The translations under genes were made by a program, and so were the position numbers. From positions 9,734,001 through 9,798,000 of the forward strand of contig NZ_CP034463.1 of the NCBI RefSeq assembly GCF_003955715.1: a DNA stretch of 64,000 nucleotides. Direction: 5' to 3'. Under the pieces are notes generated by a model, which worked only from the letters and a program-made list of their open reading frames with translations, did no database searches and was not told the origin of the DNA. Positions 56,216-64,000 of this stretch are shown piece by piece (position 1 is the first letter of the stretch; each line of letters begins with the position of its first letter). This DNA comes from Streptomyces aquilus (GTDB lineage Bacteria > Actinomycetota > Actinomycetes > Streptomycetales > Streptomycetaceae).

Positions 56216-58165
56216 TCACTGGTCGTCGGTCGTCGCTCCCGGCGTCGTCGACGTCCCGTCGTCCGGTGTCCCGTCGTCCGACGACGTGTCCTGGGGCTCC
56301 TCGGTGACGACGACCACCGTGCTGCCCGCCTCGACCTCGCTCCCGGCCGCCGGGGTGCTGGAGGTGACCACGGCGTCGGAGGCCTGGGAGTACCCGGAGG
56401 CGACGGTCGCCTGGAGGCCGAGGTCGCCCAGCTCGTTCCGGACCTCGGCGAGGGTCTTGCCGATGATGTCCGCCGGGATCTGCACGGTCTGCACCGACTT
56501 GGCGATCTGGACGTCGACCGACGAACCGGGCTTGACCTCATCTCCCGCGGCGGCGCTCTGTTCGACGACGGTCCCGGCCGCGGCGCTGCTCTCCACCTCG
56601 GTGGTGTCGCCCAGTTCGAGGTCCTGCTCGGCGAGCAGCCTGCGGGCCTCGCTCAGGGTGCTGCCGGTGAGGTCGGGAACCGTGGCCTTCTCGGCTTCCT
56701 TGGCCACCGTGAGGGTGATCTCGGTCCCCTTCTCGACACTCTCGCCGCCGGAAGGATCCTGCTCCAGTACGGTCCCGGCGTCCTCGGTGGACACCTTGTG
56801 CCGGACCTTCACCTTGAAGCCCTTGTCCTCCAGGATGCGGGACGCGTCGTCCTCGTCCTTGTCCGTGACGTCCGGCACCTCCACCTTCGGCGCACCGGTG
56901 GAGAGGGTGACCGACACCGCCTCTCCCTTGTCGAGCCGGCCGTCCAGCGGGGACTGCGTGCAGATGTGCCCCTTGGGCTGGTCCGCGCAGGGCTCCTTCT
57001 TGGTGACGGTGAGCGTGAGGTCGACGTTGTCCGCCGTGTGCCGGGCCTCCTCCAGGGTCTGGCCGACGAGATCGGGTACGTCCGTCTTGCCGTCGTCGGC
57101 CGCACCGCGCCCGAACAGGAACCAGCCGAGCACGAGTGCCGCGACGACGACCGCGACACTCGTCCCGATCAGCGCAGCGCTGCCTCTGCGGCGACCGCTC
57201 TCCGCCGCCTCATCGCCGTCCGCCCCATCGCCGTCCGCCCCATCGCCGTCCGGCCCCTCGTCGACGCCGTCGAACGTCCGGTCCAGGACGGTCTGCGCCC
57301 CGAGGTACGCCTCGACGTCGGCGAGCATCTCCTGCGCGGACTGGTAGCGGTACGCGGGATCCTTCGCCAGCGCCCGCAGGACGATCGCGTCGGCCTGCGG
57401 ACCGACCTCGGGGTTGTAGAGGCTCGGCGGCCGTGGTTCCTCTTGAACGTGCTGGTACATCACCGCCATCGGCGAATCACCGGTGAACGGCGTCCGGAGC
57501 GTGAGGAGTTCGTAGAGCAGGCACCCCACCGAGTAAAGGTCGGAGCGGGCGTCTATGGCGTGTCCCATCGCCTGCTCGGGGGAGAGGTACTGGGCGGTGC
57601 CGATCACCATGGAGGTCTGGGTCATGGCGACGTCCCGTGCGTCACGGGCGATGCCGAAGTCCATCACCTTGACCTGACCGGACCAGGCCACCATGACGTT
57701 GGCGGGCTTGATGTCCCGGTGCACGATGCCCTGCTGGTGGGAATGGGTGAGCGCCTCCAGGACACTCGCCGTCACCTCCATGGCGCGTTCGACGGTCAGC
57801 GGTGGCCCGGAGGACAGGGCCTCGCGCAGAGTGGTGCCGTCGACGTACTCCATCACGAGGTACGGCAGCTGCCACCCGTACGAGAAGTGCTCGCCCGTGT
57901 CGTAGACCGCGGCGATGGCCGGGTGGTTGAGCGAGGCGGTGGACATGGCCTCCCGCCGGAATCGCTCCTGGAGTGCCGGATCGTGCGCGAGGTCGGTGCG
58001 CGGAGTCTTCACCGCGACGCTGCGGTCGAGCCGGAGATCGTGCGCGAGGTGCACCTCGGCCATGCCTCCGGAGCCGAGCAGTAGCCGCAGTTCGTACCTG
58101 TCGCCGAGGACCGCCACCGGCGCAGGCTGGGAGAAGGCCAGATCGTCTGGGCCACCGAAGTTCAT
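56216..58165 (-). CDS. PASTA-domain Ser/Thr protein kinase (PknB-like)
   Basis: A 649-residue membrane kinase. The N-terminal Hanks domain (about 24-290) has the P-loop GSGGMAEV, Lys K53 (VAVK), the catalytic loop HRDIKPAN (149-156) and DFG (169-171). A linker with a short DGDGADG repeat leads to one membrane helix (about 328-353). Outside lie four PASTA repeats (about 360-625) with PDLVGQTLEEAR-like starts, which bind muropeptides in this family. Unlike division-cluster PknB genes, it stands alone with a TetR-type operator 12 bases before its ATG. Start 58165 has no Shine-Dalgarno sequence. Confidence 0.92.
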   Translation of the reverse strand: MNFGGPDDLAFSQPAPVAVLGDRYELRLLLGSGGMAEVHLAHDLRLDRSVAVKTPRTDLAHDPALQERFRREAMSTASLNHPAIAAVYDTGEHFSYGWQLPYLVMEYVDGTTLREALSSGPPLTVERAMEVTASVLEALTHSHQQGIVHRDIKPANVMVAWSGQVKVMDFGIARDARDVAMTQTSMVIGTAQYLSPEQAMGHAIDARSDLYSVGCLLYELLTLRTPFTGDSPMAVMYQHVQEEPRPPSLYNPEVGPQADAIVLRALAKDPAYRYQSAQEMLADVEAYLGAQTVLDRTFDGVDEGPDGDGADGDGADGDEAAESGRRRGSAALIGTSVAVVVAALVLGWFLFGRGAADDGKTDVPDLVGQTLEEARHTADNVDLTLTVTKKEPCADQPKGHICTQSPLDGRLDKGEAVSVTLSTGAPKVEVPDVTDKDEDDASRILEDKGFKVKVRHKVSTEDAGTVLEQDPSGGESVEKGTEITLTVAKEAEKATVPDLTGSTLSEARRLLAEQDLELGDTTEVESSAAAGTVVEQSAAAGDEVKPGSSVDVQIAKSVQTVQIPADIIGKTLAEVRNELGDLGLQATVASGYSQASDAVVTSSTPAAGSEVEAGSTVVVVTEEPQDTSSDDGTPDDGTSTTPGATTDDQ

Positions 58166-58176
58166 ACGGAAGATAA

Positions 58177-58194
58177 TTGCACATCTGAGGGCAA
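58177..58194. promoter_or_regulatory. TetR operator copy directly before the kinase gene
   Basis: TTGCACATCTGAGGGCAA has the same TTGC-N10-GCAA dyad and TTGCACAT core as the repeats at 53444-53494. It occupies -12 to -29 relative to the kinase start, in the expected core promoter. Confidence 0.72.
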
Positions 58195-58221
58195 CTAAAG
58201 AAGTGGGGGCGGACACGCAAA

Positions 58222-58246
58222 GACCCCGGCGCTTCGCACCGGGGTC
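58222..58246 (-). terminator. Hairpin terminating tetR B
   Basis: GACCCCGG (58222-58229) pairs with CCGGGGTC (58239-58246). It follows the tetR B stop on the reverse strand and precedes the kinase promoter, separating the two same-strand genes. Confidence 0.6.
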
Positions 58247-58266
58247 ACGTCGTACCGCGGGGGAGC

Positions 58267-58893
58267 TCACCCCTCGGTGGCGGCCACCTCGTCCACGACG
58301 ATCCGCGCCCGCTTCTCCGGCACACCCGCCGCGATGAGCGTGCTGACGGCCGCGCGGGTGCCGTCGTCCTCCAGCGTCCCGGTGTTGACCTCCTCCAGGA
58401 GGGCGACCGTCATCGCCTCAAGACCGGCGCTCAGCACCGGGGCGGGCAGGTGGGTGTGGAAGACGCCGTCCCGTTGTCCCTGTTCCAGGATGGCCGTGGA
58501 CCTGACCCGGGCGGGCTCCAGGATCCCGGCGACACGGTCCATGCCGAGATCCCGTCGGGCCAGCGCCAGGAGCATCCGGTACTGGTCCCCCACGGGCCAG
58601 AGCGCCAACGTGAAGTGGGCGAGCGCCCGGTCGGCCGGTTCCGTCACCCCCGCGCCGACCGAGACGGCGGCCTGGAGAGTCTCGGCGGCCTCCTCGGCCA
58701 GCGCGTCCAGGAGCGCTGCCCGGCCGGGGAAGTGCCCGAACAGCGTCCGCCGTACGACACCGGAGGCGCGGGCGAGTTCCTCCAGAGTGATGTCGGGATT
58801 CCGCCCGAGCTCCTGGCGGGCGGTGGCGAGGATGCGCGCCCGGTTGGAACGGGCGTTGCGTCGCTGGGGCACACGGCCTGCGGGCTGGGACAC
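58267..58893 (-). CDS. TetR-family regulator B, paralogue of regulator A
   Basis: A 208-residue TetR protein. HTH segments are RARILATARQELGRNPDITL and GVVRRTLFGHFPGRAALLDA. It resembles regulator A at 52745-53383 along its length, with an identical recognition helix core. The frame opens at 58971 and an ATG lies at 58938, but only the GTG at 58893 has a placed GAGG, and it gives a length like its paralogue's. It lies just upstream of the kinase gene on the same strand, which carries the shared operator. I see no copy of the operator before this gene itself. Confidence 0.83.
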   Translation of the reverse strand: MSQPAGRVPQRRNARSNRARILATARQELGRNPDITLEELARASGVVRRTLFGHFPGRAALLDALAEEAAETLQAAVSVGAGVTEPADRALAHFTLALWPVGDQYRMLLALARRDLGMDRVAGILEPARVRSTAILEQGQRDGVFHTHLPAPVLSAGLEAMTVALLEEVNTGTLEDDGTRAAVSTLIAAGVPEKRARIVVDEVAATEG

Positions 58894-58950
58894 GAAAGGA
58901 ACCTCGAAGAAGCCAGGGCGGAGAAAGGACCTCTCCATTCTGGCACGCGA

Positions 58951-58990
58951 GTCCCGACCGACCCCGTACACATCCGGGGTCGGTCGGGAC
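58951..58990. repeat. Perfect 16-bp inverted repeat between divergent genes
   Basis: GTCCCGACCGACCCCG (58951-58966) and CGGGGTCGGTCGGGAC (58975-58990) pair without mismatch over an 8-base loop. It lies between tetR B and the LuxR gene, upstream of both, so it is not their terminator. No U-tract follows on either strand. It may be an operator or an RNA element in a long leader. Confidence 0.75.
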
Positions 58991-59163
58991 CGCGTCAGCC
59001 GGGCAGACGCAGCACGGCCTCGGTCTGGCGCGGTGACAGTCTGGACGGCGGCCGTCGCCAGGGCGCTGTGAGATCCGTCCGTTCCGGGGCGCGGATGCGG
59101 TGGTTATGTCGATCAACAGGTGAGAATGATATGTGAGGGGAATGTCAAGACACGGGGGTAACT

Positions 59164-62139
59164 GTGGCGTCGGACGCGGTGGTTGGGGACGCCGGGGACA
59201 GAGCCCCGTTGCTGAGCCGGTCCGCTGAACTGGCCCGGTTCGACGAACTGCTCGACCGTGCCGCCCGCCACGCCCGTGACACGGCGAAGGGCGAGGAAAG
59301 CCGCGGCACGGGCCGGTCCCAGGTCGTCGACATCACGGGTGCGGCAGGCATCGGCAAGAGCAGGCTGCTCGGCGAGGTCTGCGCGCGGGCGCGCCGACGC
59401 GGACTGACCGTACTGCGCGGCAGAGCCACCGAGTACGAGCAGCAGGTGCCGTTCCAGGTCTTCACCGACGCGCTCGCCGACCTCGACCCGCACGCCCTGG
59501 ACGGCTTCCAGGAGACCGATGCCGTATTACCCCTGCTCCAGCCGAGCGCCGCCCAACACAGCGACGCGGCCGACCGATTCGGGCTGCACCGTGCCACGGC
59601 GGCCCTGCTCGCGCGGCTCGCCGCCCCGTCCGGGTTGCTGCTGGCCCTCGATGACCTGCACTGGGCGGACTCCGCGTCTTCGGAACTGCTGGATCACCTC
59701 GTACGCCATGCCGTGCACGCCCCTGTCGTCCTGGCCGTGACGCGCCGGGACCGCCAGAGCCCCGAGTCGCTCGCGGCCAGGCTCACCCGGGGCGTCGACG
59801 ACGGCACGGTCGTCAGACTCGGACTGGGGCCGCTGAGCGCACGCGACTGCGCCGAACTGGCCGGCCCCGGCATGCCGGCCGCCGACACCGCCGCACTGCA
59901 TGCCGCGAGCGAGGGCAACCCGCTGTACTTCCTGACCCTTCTGCAAGCTCGCCGCGGGGGTACGACGCCCGAGTCCTCGTCGCCACCGGAGCTCGGGGCG
60001 CTGCTGCTGGAGGAACTCACCGCGCTCACCCCCTCCCAGCGCGGCCTCGTCGAGGCCGTCGCGGTACTGGGCGAGCACGCCACCCCGGCGATGCTGGGCC
60101 GGGTGACCGGCCGCTCCGGCACCGCCTTCACCGACGACGTCCACGCCCTCACCCGCCGCGATCTGCTGCGCTCCGACCCGCAGGGCCTGCTGACCCTGCG
60201 GCATCCGGTCGTCCGCACGCTCGTCCACGAGAGCACGCCCTTCCTGAGACGCGTCGACATCCACCGGCTCGCCGCCCAGGAGCTGGCTCTCGCCGGTGCC
60301 TCCGCCGCCGAGCGGGCCCACCATGTCGAGCGGTCGCTGACCGCCTGGGACCCGGCGGCGGTGGCCGTGCTGGAGGAGGCCGCCGCACGGACGGCCCGCA
60401 CGGCCCCGGCGAGTTGCGCCCACTGGCTCGACGTGGCACTCCGCCATCTTCCGCACACGGGCGAACATGCCTCCCGGCGACGCGAGTTGACGCTGCGGCG
60501 GGCCCGTGCCCTGGCCGCGTGCGGAGGGCTTCGCGAGAGCCGTGACCTGCTCCAGGAGCTCATATCCACGCCTTCCCGGTCGTCCGGTGGCCGCCCCACC
60601 GGTGAGGACCAGGACCTCAGAGTGCGCGCGGTCGTCCTGTGCGCGCTGGTCGAGCGTCACCTGGGGCGCAGCGCCGAGGCCGTCGCGCTGTTGCGCCGCG
60701 AGCTGGCCCGCGGCCCCGCACCGGCCGACGTCGTCCGGCTCGGCCTGGAACTCGGCTCGGCAGCACCCCAGGGCAGCGGCATCTCGTACCCCCAGGTCCG
60801 ACCCGAGGTCGAGGCGGCCCTCGCGGCGGCCCGGGCGATGGGGAACGAGCCCGGTGAGGCGGGCGTCCTCGCGGTCGCCGCCCTCGGGGAGGCGTACGAG
60901 GGCAACATGGCCGCGGCTCACGAACTGGCCCAGCAGGCCGCCGCCTTGGTCGACTCGCTGCCCGACAACGACCTCACCGCCCTGTGCGAACCGCTCGCCA
61001 GGCTCGGCTGGGCAGAAGCCTTCCTGGAGCACTACCCGGACGCGGAACGGCACGCCGAGCGCGGCCTCGACATCGCCCGCCGCAGCGGCCAGCTCTACGT
61101 CATGCCTCATCTACTGCTCTGCCTGTCCCACGTCCGGGTGCAGACCTGCCGCGTCTCCTCGGCGGTGGAACTCGCCGACCAGGCGGAGGACATCGCCCGC
61201 GGCATCGGCAGCGACCAACTGCTCACGTTCGCGCTGGCGAGCAAGGCCTCGGCGCTCGTCGCCGCCTGCCCGCCCGGTGATCCTCGCCCCCTCGCCGTCG
61301 CCGAGGAGGCGGTGGCCGCGGCCGGTACCGGGGTGAACTGGTGGGCCTCCACCGCCTGGTGCATGTGCGGCTGGGCGGCACTCATGGCCGGCGATCCGGT
61401 CCGGGCCAGAGACGCGATGCTCCAGGCGGGCGGCCCCGAACTGCACCGGATCCAGCCCTCGATGCGGCCGCTGTACCTGGAGATCCTGGTGACGTCCGCA
61501 CTGGCGACGGGGCGCCTTGAGGAGGCCCGTGAGTGGGCCGAACAGGCCCGTAAGGAGGCGGAGCAGCTGGGGCTGCCGATGCAGCGGGCCTCCGCGCTGC
61601 GCAGCAACGCGCATCTGCCGCTGGCGCAGGGGGACACGGCAGCGGCGGCGGACTTGTTCGCCCAGGCCGCGGCGGAGAGCGCCCGCTGCGGGGCGGTCTT
61701 CTGGGAGGCCTTCTCGCTGCTGCTCGGCGCCCCGCTGGAAGCGGCGGCGGGCCGCGGCCGTGACGGCACGTTCGCCTGGCTGCGGGGCCGACGGCTCGCC
61801 GAGGCGGGCGGCAGCGGCATGCTGGTGGGCCTCGCCGACGCCACCCGTCCGCCCGACGGCGGATCCGAGGCGGCGTACGGCTCCCCGGACCGCGCCGAAC
61901 TCGCCGAACGGCTGGCGACCCTGACCGCACGGGAGCTGGAGATAGCCGAGCTGGTGGCCGAGGGCCTCACCAGCCAGGCCATCGCCGACCGGCTCTACGT
62001 CAGCCGGCGCACCGTCGACACACATGTCTCCCGGGCCTTCCGCAAGACCGGGGTCTCCTCCCGCACCGCCCTGGCCACGTTGATGGCCCGTCGCCGCACC
62101 GGGAACCGCTTCGTGGACGCCAGGCCGGATCCGGGCTGA
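59164..62139 (+). CDS. Large ATP-binding LuxR regulator (LAL family)
   Basis: A 991-residue regulator. The N-terminal AAA-type ATPase has Walker A GAAGIGKS (59-66) and Walker B LLALDDLHWAD (158-168). A long helical TPR-like middle follows, and a LuxR HTH is at about 919-980 (TARELEIAELVAEGLTSQAI, then VSRRTVDTHVSRAF). LAL proteins are often pathway-specific activators in Streptomyces, or respond to sugars. The GTG at 59164 follows a G-rich stretch. No biosynthetic cluster is adjacent in the window. Its last codons form one arm of a terminator hairpin. Confidence 0.9.
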   Translation: MASDAVVGDAGDRAPLLSRSAELARFDELLDRAARHARDTAKGEESRGTGRSQVVDITGAAGIGKSRLLGEVCARARRRGLTVLRGRATEYEQQVPFQVFTDALADLDPHALDGFQETDAVLPLLQPSAAQHSDAADRFGLHRATAALLARLAAPSGLLLALDDLHWADSASSELLDHLVRHAVHAPVVLAVTRRDRQSPESLAARLTRGVDDGTVVRLGLGPLSARDCAELAGPGMPAADTAALHAASEGNPLYFLTLLQARRGGTTPESSSPPELGALLLEELTALTPSQRGLVEAVAVLGEHATPAMLGRVTGRSGTAFTDDVHALTRRDLLRSDPQGLLTLRHPVVRTLVHESTPFLRRVDIHRLAAQELALAGASAAERAHHVERSLTAWDPAAVAVLEEAAARTARTAPASCAHWLDVALRHLPHTGEHASRRRELTLRRARALAACGGLRESRDLLQELISTPSRSSGGRPTGEDQDLRVRAVVLCALVERHLGRSAEAVALLRRELARGPAPADVVRLGLELGSAAPQGSGISYPQVRPEVEAALAAARAMGNEPGEAGVLAVAALGEAYEGNMAAAHELAQQAAALVDSLPDNDLTALCEPLARLGWAEAFLEHYPDAERHAERGLDIARRSGQLYVMPHLLLCLSHVRVQTCRVSSAVELADQAEDIARGIGSDQLLTFALASKASALVAACPPGDPRPLAVAEEAVAAAGTGVNWWASTAWCMCGWAALMAGDPVRARDAMLQAGGPELHRIQPSMRPLYLEILVTSALATGRLEEAREWAEQARKEAEQLGLPMQRASALRSNAHLPLAQGDTAAAADLFAQAAAESARCGAVFWEAFSLLLGAPLEAAAGRGRDGTFAWLRGRRLAEAGGSGMLVGLADATRPPDGGSEAAYGSPDRAELAERLATLTARELEIAELVAEGLTSQAIADRLYVSRRTVDTHVSRAFRKTGVSSRTALATLMARRRTGNRFVDARPDPG

Positions 62140-62158
62140 CCGCGGCCCGGATCCGGCC
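62123..62158. terminator. Shared terminator overlapping the LuxR stop codon
   Basis: GGCCGGATCCGGGC (62123-62136) pairs perfectly with GCCCGGATCCGGCC (62145-62158). The TGA stop (62137-62139) lies in the loop, so the left arm encodes the last residues. The convergent gene ends at 62167, so the hairpin can serve both transcripts. Confidence 0.75.
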
Positions 62159-62166
62159 CTGCCCGC

Positions 62167-63024
62167 CTACTTGACGTCGATGAAGTCACCCGTGGCCGTC
62201 GCGGAACCGGTGGTGGTGGTGCCCGCGAAGGCGAAGCGGTAGTAACCGTCGGAAGTGGCCTTGACGGTGGTGCTCAGGTTGCCCGTCGAGTTCGTCTTGA
62301 CGGTCTTCACGGTGGTGTAGGTGCTGGTGCCCTTCTTGCGGAACTGCAGCTTCACCGGCTGGGTCGCGTAGCCCGCGTACTTGCCCGTCGTCCAGTTGGC
62401 GCGGCTCAGCTTGCCGGTGACGGTGATGGTCTTGCCCTTCTTCACCGGCTCCGGGGAGGCGTTGGCGGTGAGTTTCGCGGCCCGCTTGATGTGAGCCCTG
62501 GTGACGTCGTCGTCGTAACTGGCGTTGGCGTACAGGTCGTAGGCGCCGAGGAAGAGCTTCCAGGTGCCGGCGGTGCCGTTGTCGTCCTTGAAGGCGACCG
62601 CGGGGTCGATGGTGAAGACCGTCTTGCAGCTGTAGTTCCAGCCGCCCTCGGCCGGTGACTCCGTGCAGACGGGGTCGTCGTCCGACTGGAACGCGCCGGT
62701 GATGGTGTCCGTGCTCGAACTGTCGGTGCCCTGCCACAGGAACGCCTGGGTGAGGGCGACGCCGTTCGGGTCGAAGGCGGAGAACGTGACGGGAATGGTC
62801 TTCTTGCCCGTCACTCCGAGGACGATGTCCTTGCCGCCGTTGACGACGCCGTCCGAGAACTTGGTGGCGCCCAGCGCGTCCTGCGGCTTGACGCCCCCGG
62901 AGACGAAAGCTCCGAACGGCGCCGCCGCCCCCGGGTGCTCGGCCGCGTGTGCGGCGCCCGGGAAGCCGAGCGCCGAGATGACGGCGGCGCTGGTGAGGAC
63001 GGTGGCCGTGGTGCGCATGCGCAT
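62167..63024 (-). CDS. Secreted beta-rich protein of unknown function
   Basis: A 285-residue exported protein. The signal peptide covers about 1-25 ([20 protein letters not shown]). The mature part has an N-terminal beta domain with a Cys pair (DPVCTESP and YSCKTVF) and a C-terminal Ig-like domain beginning [20 protein letters not shown] and ending with a [15 protein letters not shown] repeat-like strand set. The C-terminal module is common on Streptomyces extracellular proteins. The ATG at 63024 is chosen because GGAGAA lies just before it; the ATG at 63036 has no site. It lies 107 bp after the lipoprotein gene. Confidence 0.78.
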   Translation of the reverse strand: MRMRTTATVLTSAAVISALGFPGAAHAAEHPGAAAPFGAFVSGGVKPQDALGATKFSDGVVNGGKDIVLGVTGKKTIPVTFSAFDPNGVALTQAFLWQGTDSSSTDTITGAFQSDDDPVCTESPAEGGWNYSCKTVFTIDPAVAFKDDNGTAGTWKLFLGAYDLYANASYDDDVTRAHIKRAAKLTANASPEPVKKGKTITVTGKLSRANWTTGKYAGYATQPVKLQFRKKGTSTYTTVKTVKTNSTGNLSTTVKATSDGYYRFAFAGTTTTGSATATGDFIDVK

Positions 63025-63131
63025 GCAGTTCTCCATGGTGAGAATCGGTGTCCTGGTGGACTGGTGTTGTGGCAGGGCCTGCTGATGTACGTGAAGAGGC
63101 CTGCGCACGTTCAGATGCCCGCGAAGGCAGG

Positions 63132-63983
63132 TCAGGGTGTGGGGGAGCGGAGGATGTCGTCGAGGTCCCAGCTGTAGCTGGGCGACGGGTAGAGGTCCGT
63201 CGGGAACAGGTCCGTCGGCTCGGCGCTCGGCGGGGGCACGTCGGCCGGGTCCGCGGTGGGCCTGCCGTCCGGGCTGCACACCTGCGGTGCCGAGGGTTCG
63301 GAGAGCTCGTAGTCGGCGACCCGCTCCGAACGGAATTCGACCGTCTCGCGGTCCCAGACGTCCTGGCTGCCGCCGACCTCGACCTCCTTGGGCAGCTCCT
63401 TGCTCTTGAGCGGCTTGCCCACGGTGATCGTGAGGAGGGCGCCCACGCAGGGGCTGCGGTCGTCCGAGTAGAGGGACTTGGGCAGGGCGATCCTCCGCTC
63501 GCCGGCGGCGTCCGCACGCACCTCGACGCGCTTCACGCGGCGGATGTCGAAGTAGTAGTCGGGCCGCGTCCCGTCCGAGAGCGACTCGCCGCCGTCGCCG
63601 TCCGCGACGCCGTACACCAGCTTCCAGAACTCGACCTGCACGGTGATCTTGTGGCAGAGCGGTCCCAGGTATCCCGGGATGCTGGAGAACTCCAGGTCGC
63701 CAGAACCCGAGTTCTGCTTGGGGGTGTCGACGTCGAGCTTCACCCAGTCCACGGACTCCGCCGTCGTCCACCCCTTGTTGTCGTGGCAGCCTGAGGCATC
63801 GGTCGGATACGGGGGAGTCGGGGACGGTGTCGGCGACTCGGTGACCTCCGTTGCGCTGGGAGTCGGCTCCCCGTAGGCGGAGGTGTCGTCGCCGCCCGAG
63901 CAGCCCGCGCTGAACAGAACAGCCAGGCTGAGCGCAGCGACGACAGGCAGAGCGGAACGTTTCGTCCCCGCCGCGCGCCTCAT
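63132..63983 (-). CDS. Putative lipoprotein
   Basis: A 283-residue secreted lipoprotein. The signal peptide ends in the lipobox LFSAGC, so Cys28 would be lipidated. A Pro/Thr/Ser-rich linker follows (about 38-60), then a beta-rich domain with three or four further Cys ([34 protein letters not shown]) that could form disulfides, and a second Pro-rich tail. I do not recognise the domain. The ATG at 63983 lies 17 bases from the window end, so its promoter is not visible. Confidence 0.78.
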   Translation of the reverse strand: MRRAAGTKRSALPVVAALSLAVLFSAGCSGGDDTSAYGEPTPSATEVTESPTPSPTPPYPTDASGCHDNKGWTTAESVDWVKLDVDTPKQNSGSGDLEFSSIPGYLGPLCHKITVQVEFWKLVYGVADGDGGESLSDGTRPDYYFDIRRVKRVEVRADAAGERRIALPKSLYSDDRSPCVGALLTITVGKPLKSKELPKEVEVGGSQDVWDRETVEFRSERVADYELSEPSAPQVCSPDGRPTADPADVPPPSAEPTDLFPTDLYPSPSYSWDLDDILRSPTP

Positions 63984-64000
63984 CGGTCGAACCAGCTCTC

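Overview
The window is GC-rich DNA with frequent GTG starts, tightly overlapping genes, TAT and lipoprotein exports, a mycothiol-type maleylpyruvate isomerase, PASTA kinase, DUF5707 and DUF6461 proteins. All of this points to a Streptomyces or close relative chromosome. I see no rRNA, tRNA, CRISPR array or intact insertion sequence.

Region 1 (1-21.4 kb) is a large partner-switching and stressosome neighbourhood. A tightly coupled operon encodes RsbR-, RsbS- and RsbT-like proteins, then an RsbT-like kinase fused to a PP2C phosphatase, then a coiled-coil/GAF/PP2C phosphatase. Further along are a second PP2C enzyme, a MarR regulator, stand-alone STAS antagonists, HATPase anti-sigma-type kinases, an ANTAR-GAF-PAS-PP2C protein, a PAS-PAS-GAF-PP2C-HATPase protein and a 1417-residue soluble poly-HAMP hybrid histidine kinase. 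Together these give five STAS proteins, six HATPase (RsbT/RsbW-type) domains and five PP2C domains, but no sigma factor in the window. A peptidase E-like protein and a DUF6461 protein are embedded in the region.

Region 2 (21.4-28 kb) holds small regulator/enzyme pairs: a TetR with an alpha/beta hydrolase, and a TetR with a Dabb-barrel protein. An LtrA membrane protein and a free-standing condensation-domain protein follow. Region 3 (28-31.4 kb) is a xyloglucan-degrading pair, a TAT-exported GH74 and a secreted GH12. Region 4 (31.4-45 kb) carries TetR/SDR, DUF5707, TerD, HxlR/hydrolase, an oxidoreductase-merR operon, an SDR-merR operon and an MMPL exporter. Between them lie two decayed genes, a GNAT acetyltransferase and an I36-like secreted inhibitor.

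Region 5 (45-52 kb) is a five-gene reverse-strand operon for aromatic ring hydroxylation and meta-cleavage: extradiol dioxygenase, FAH-family hydrolase, flavin monooxygenase, acetoacetyl-CoA-synthetase-like ligase and DoxX. It is divergent from a TetR gene, and a palindrome fills the promoter spacer. Region 6 (52-64 kb) has a TetR/LmeA-like operon divergent from a DHA2 exporter, a mycothiol-dependent isomerase, a PASTA Ser/Thr kinase, a second TetR closely similar to the first, a large LuxR (LAL) regulator and two exported proteins. The same TTGCACAT-type operator lies in front of both the exporter and the kinase, which suggests the two TetR paralogues share targets.

Many regulator genes here sit beside a recognisable palindromic site. 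These regulator-operator pairs are the best supported new observations. All calls come from reading the sequence; no database search was run.
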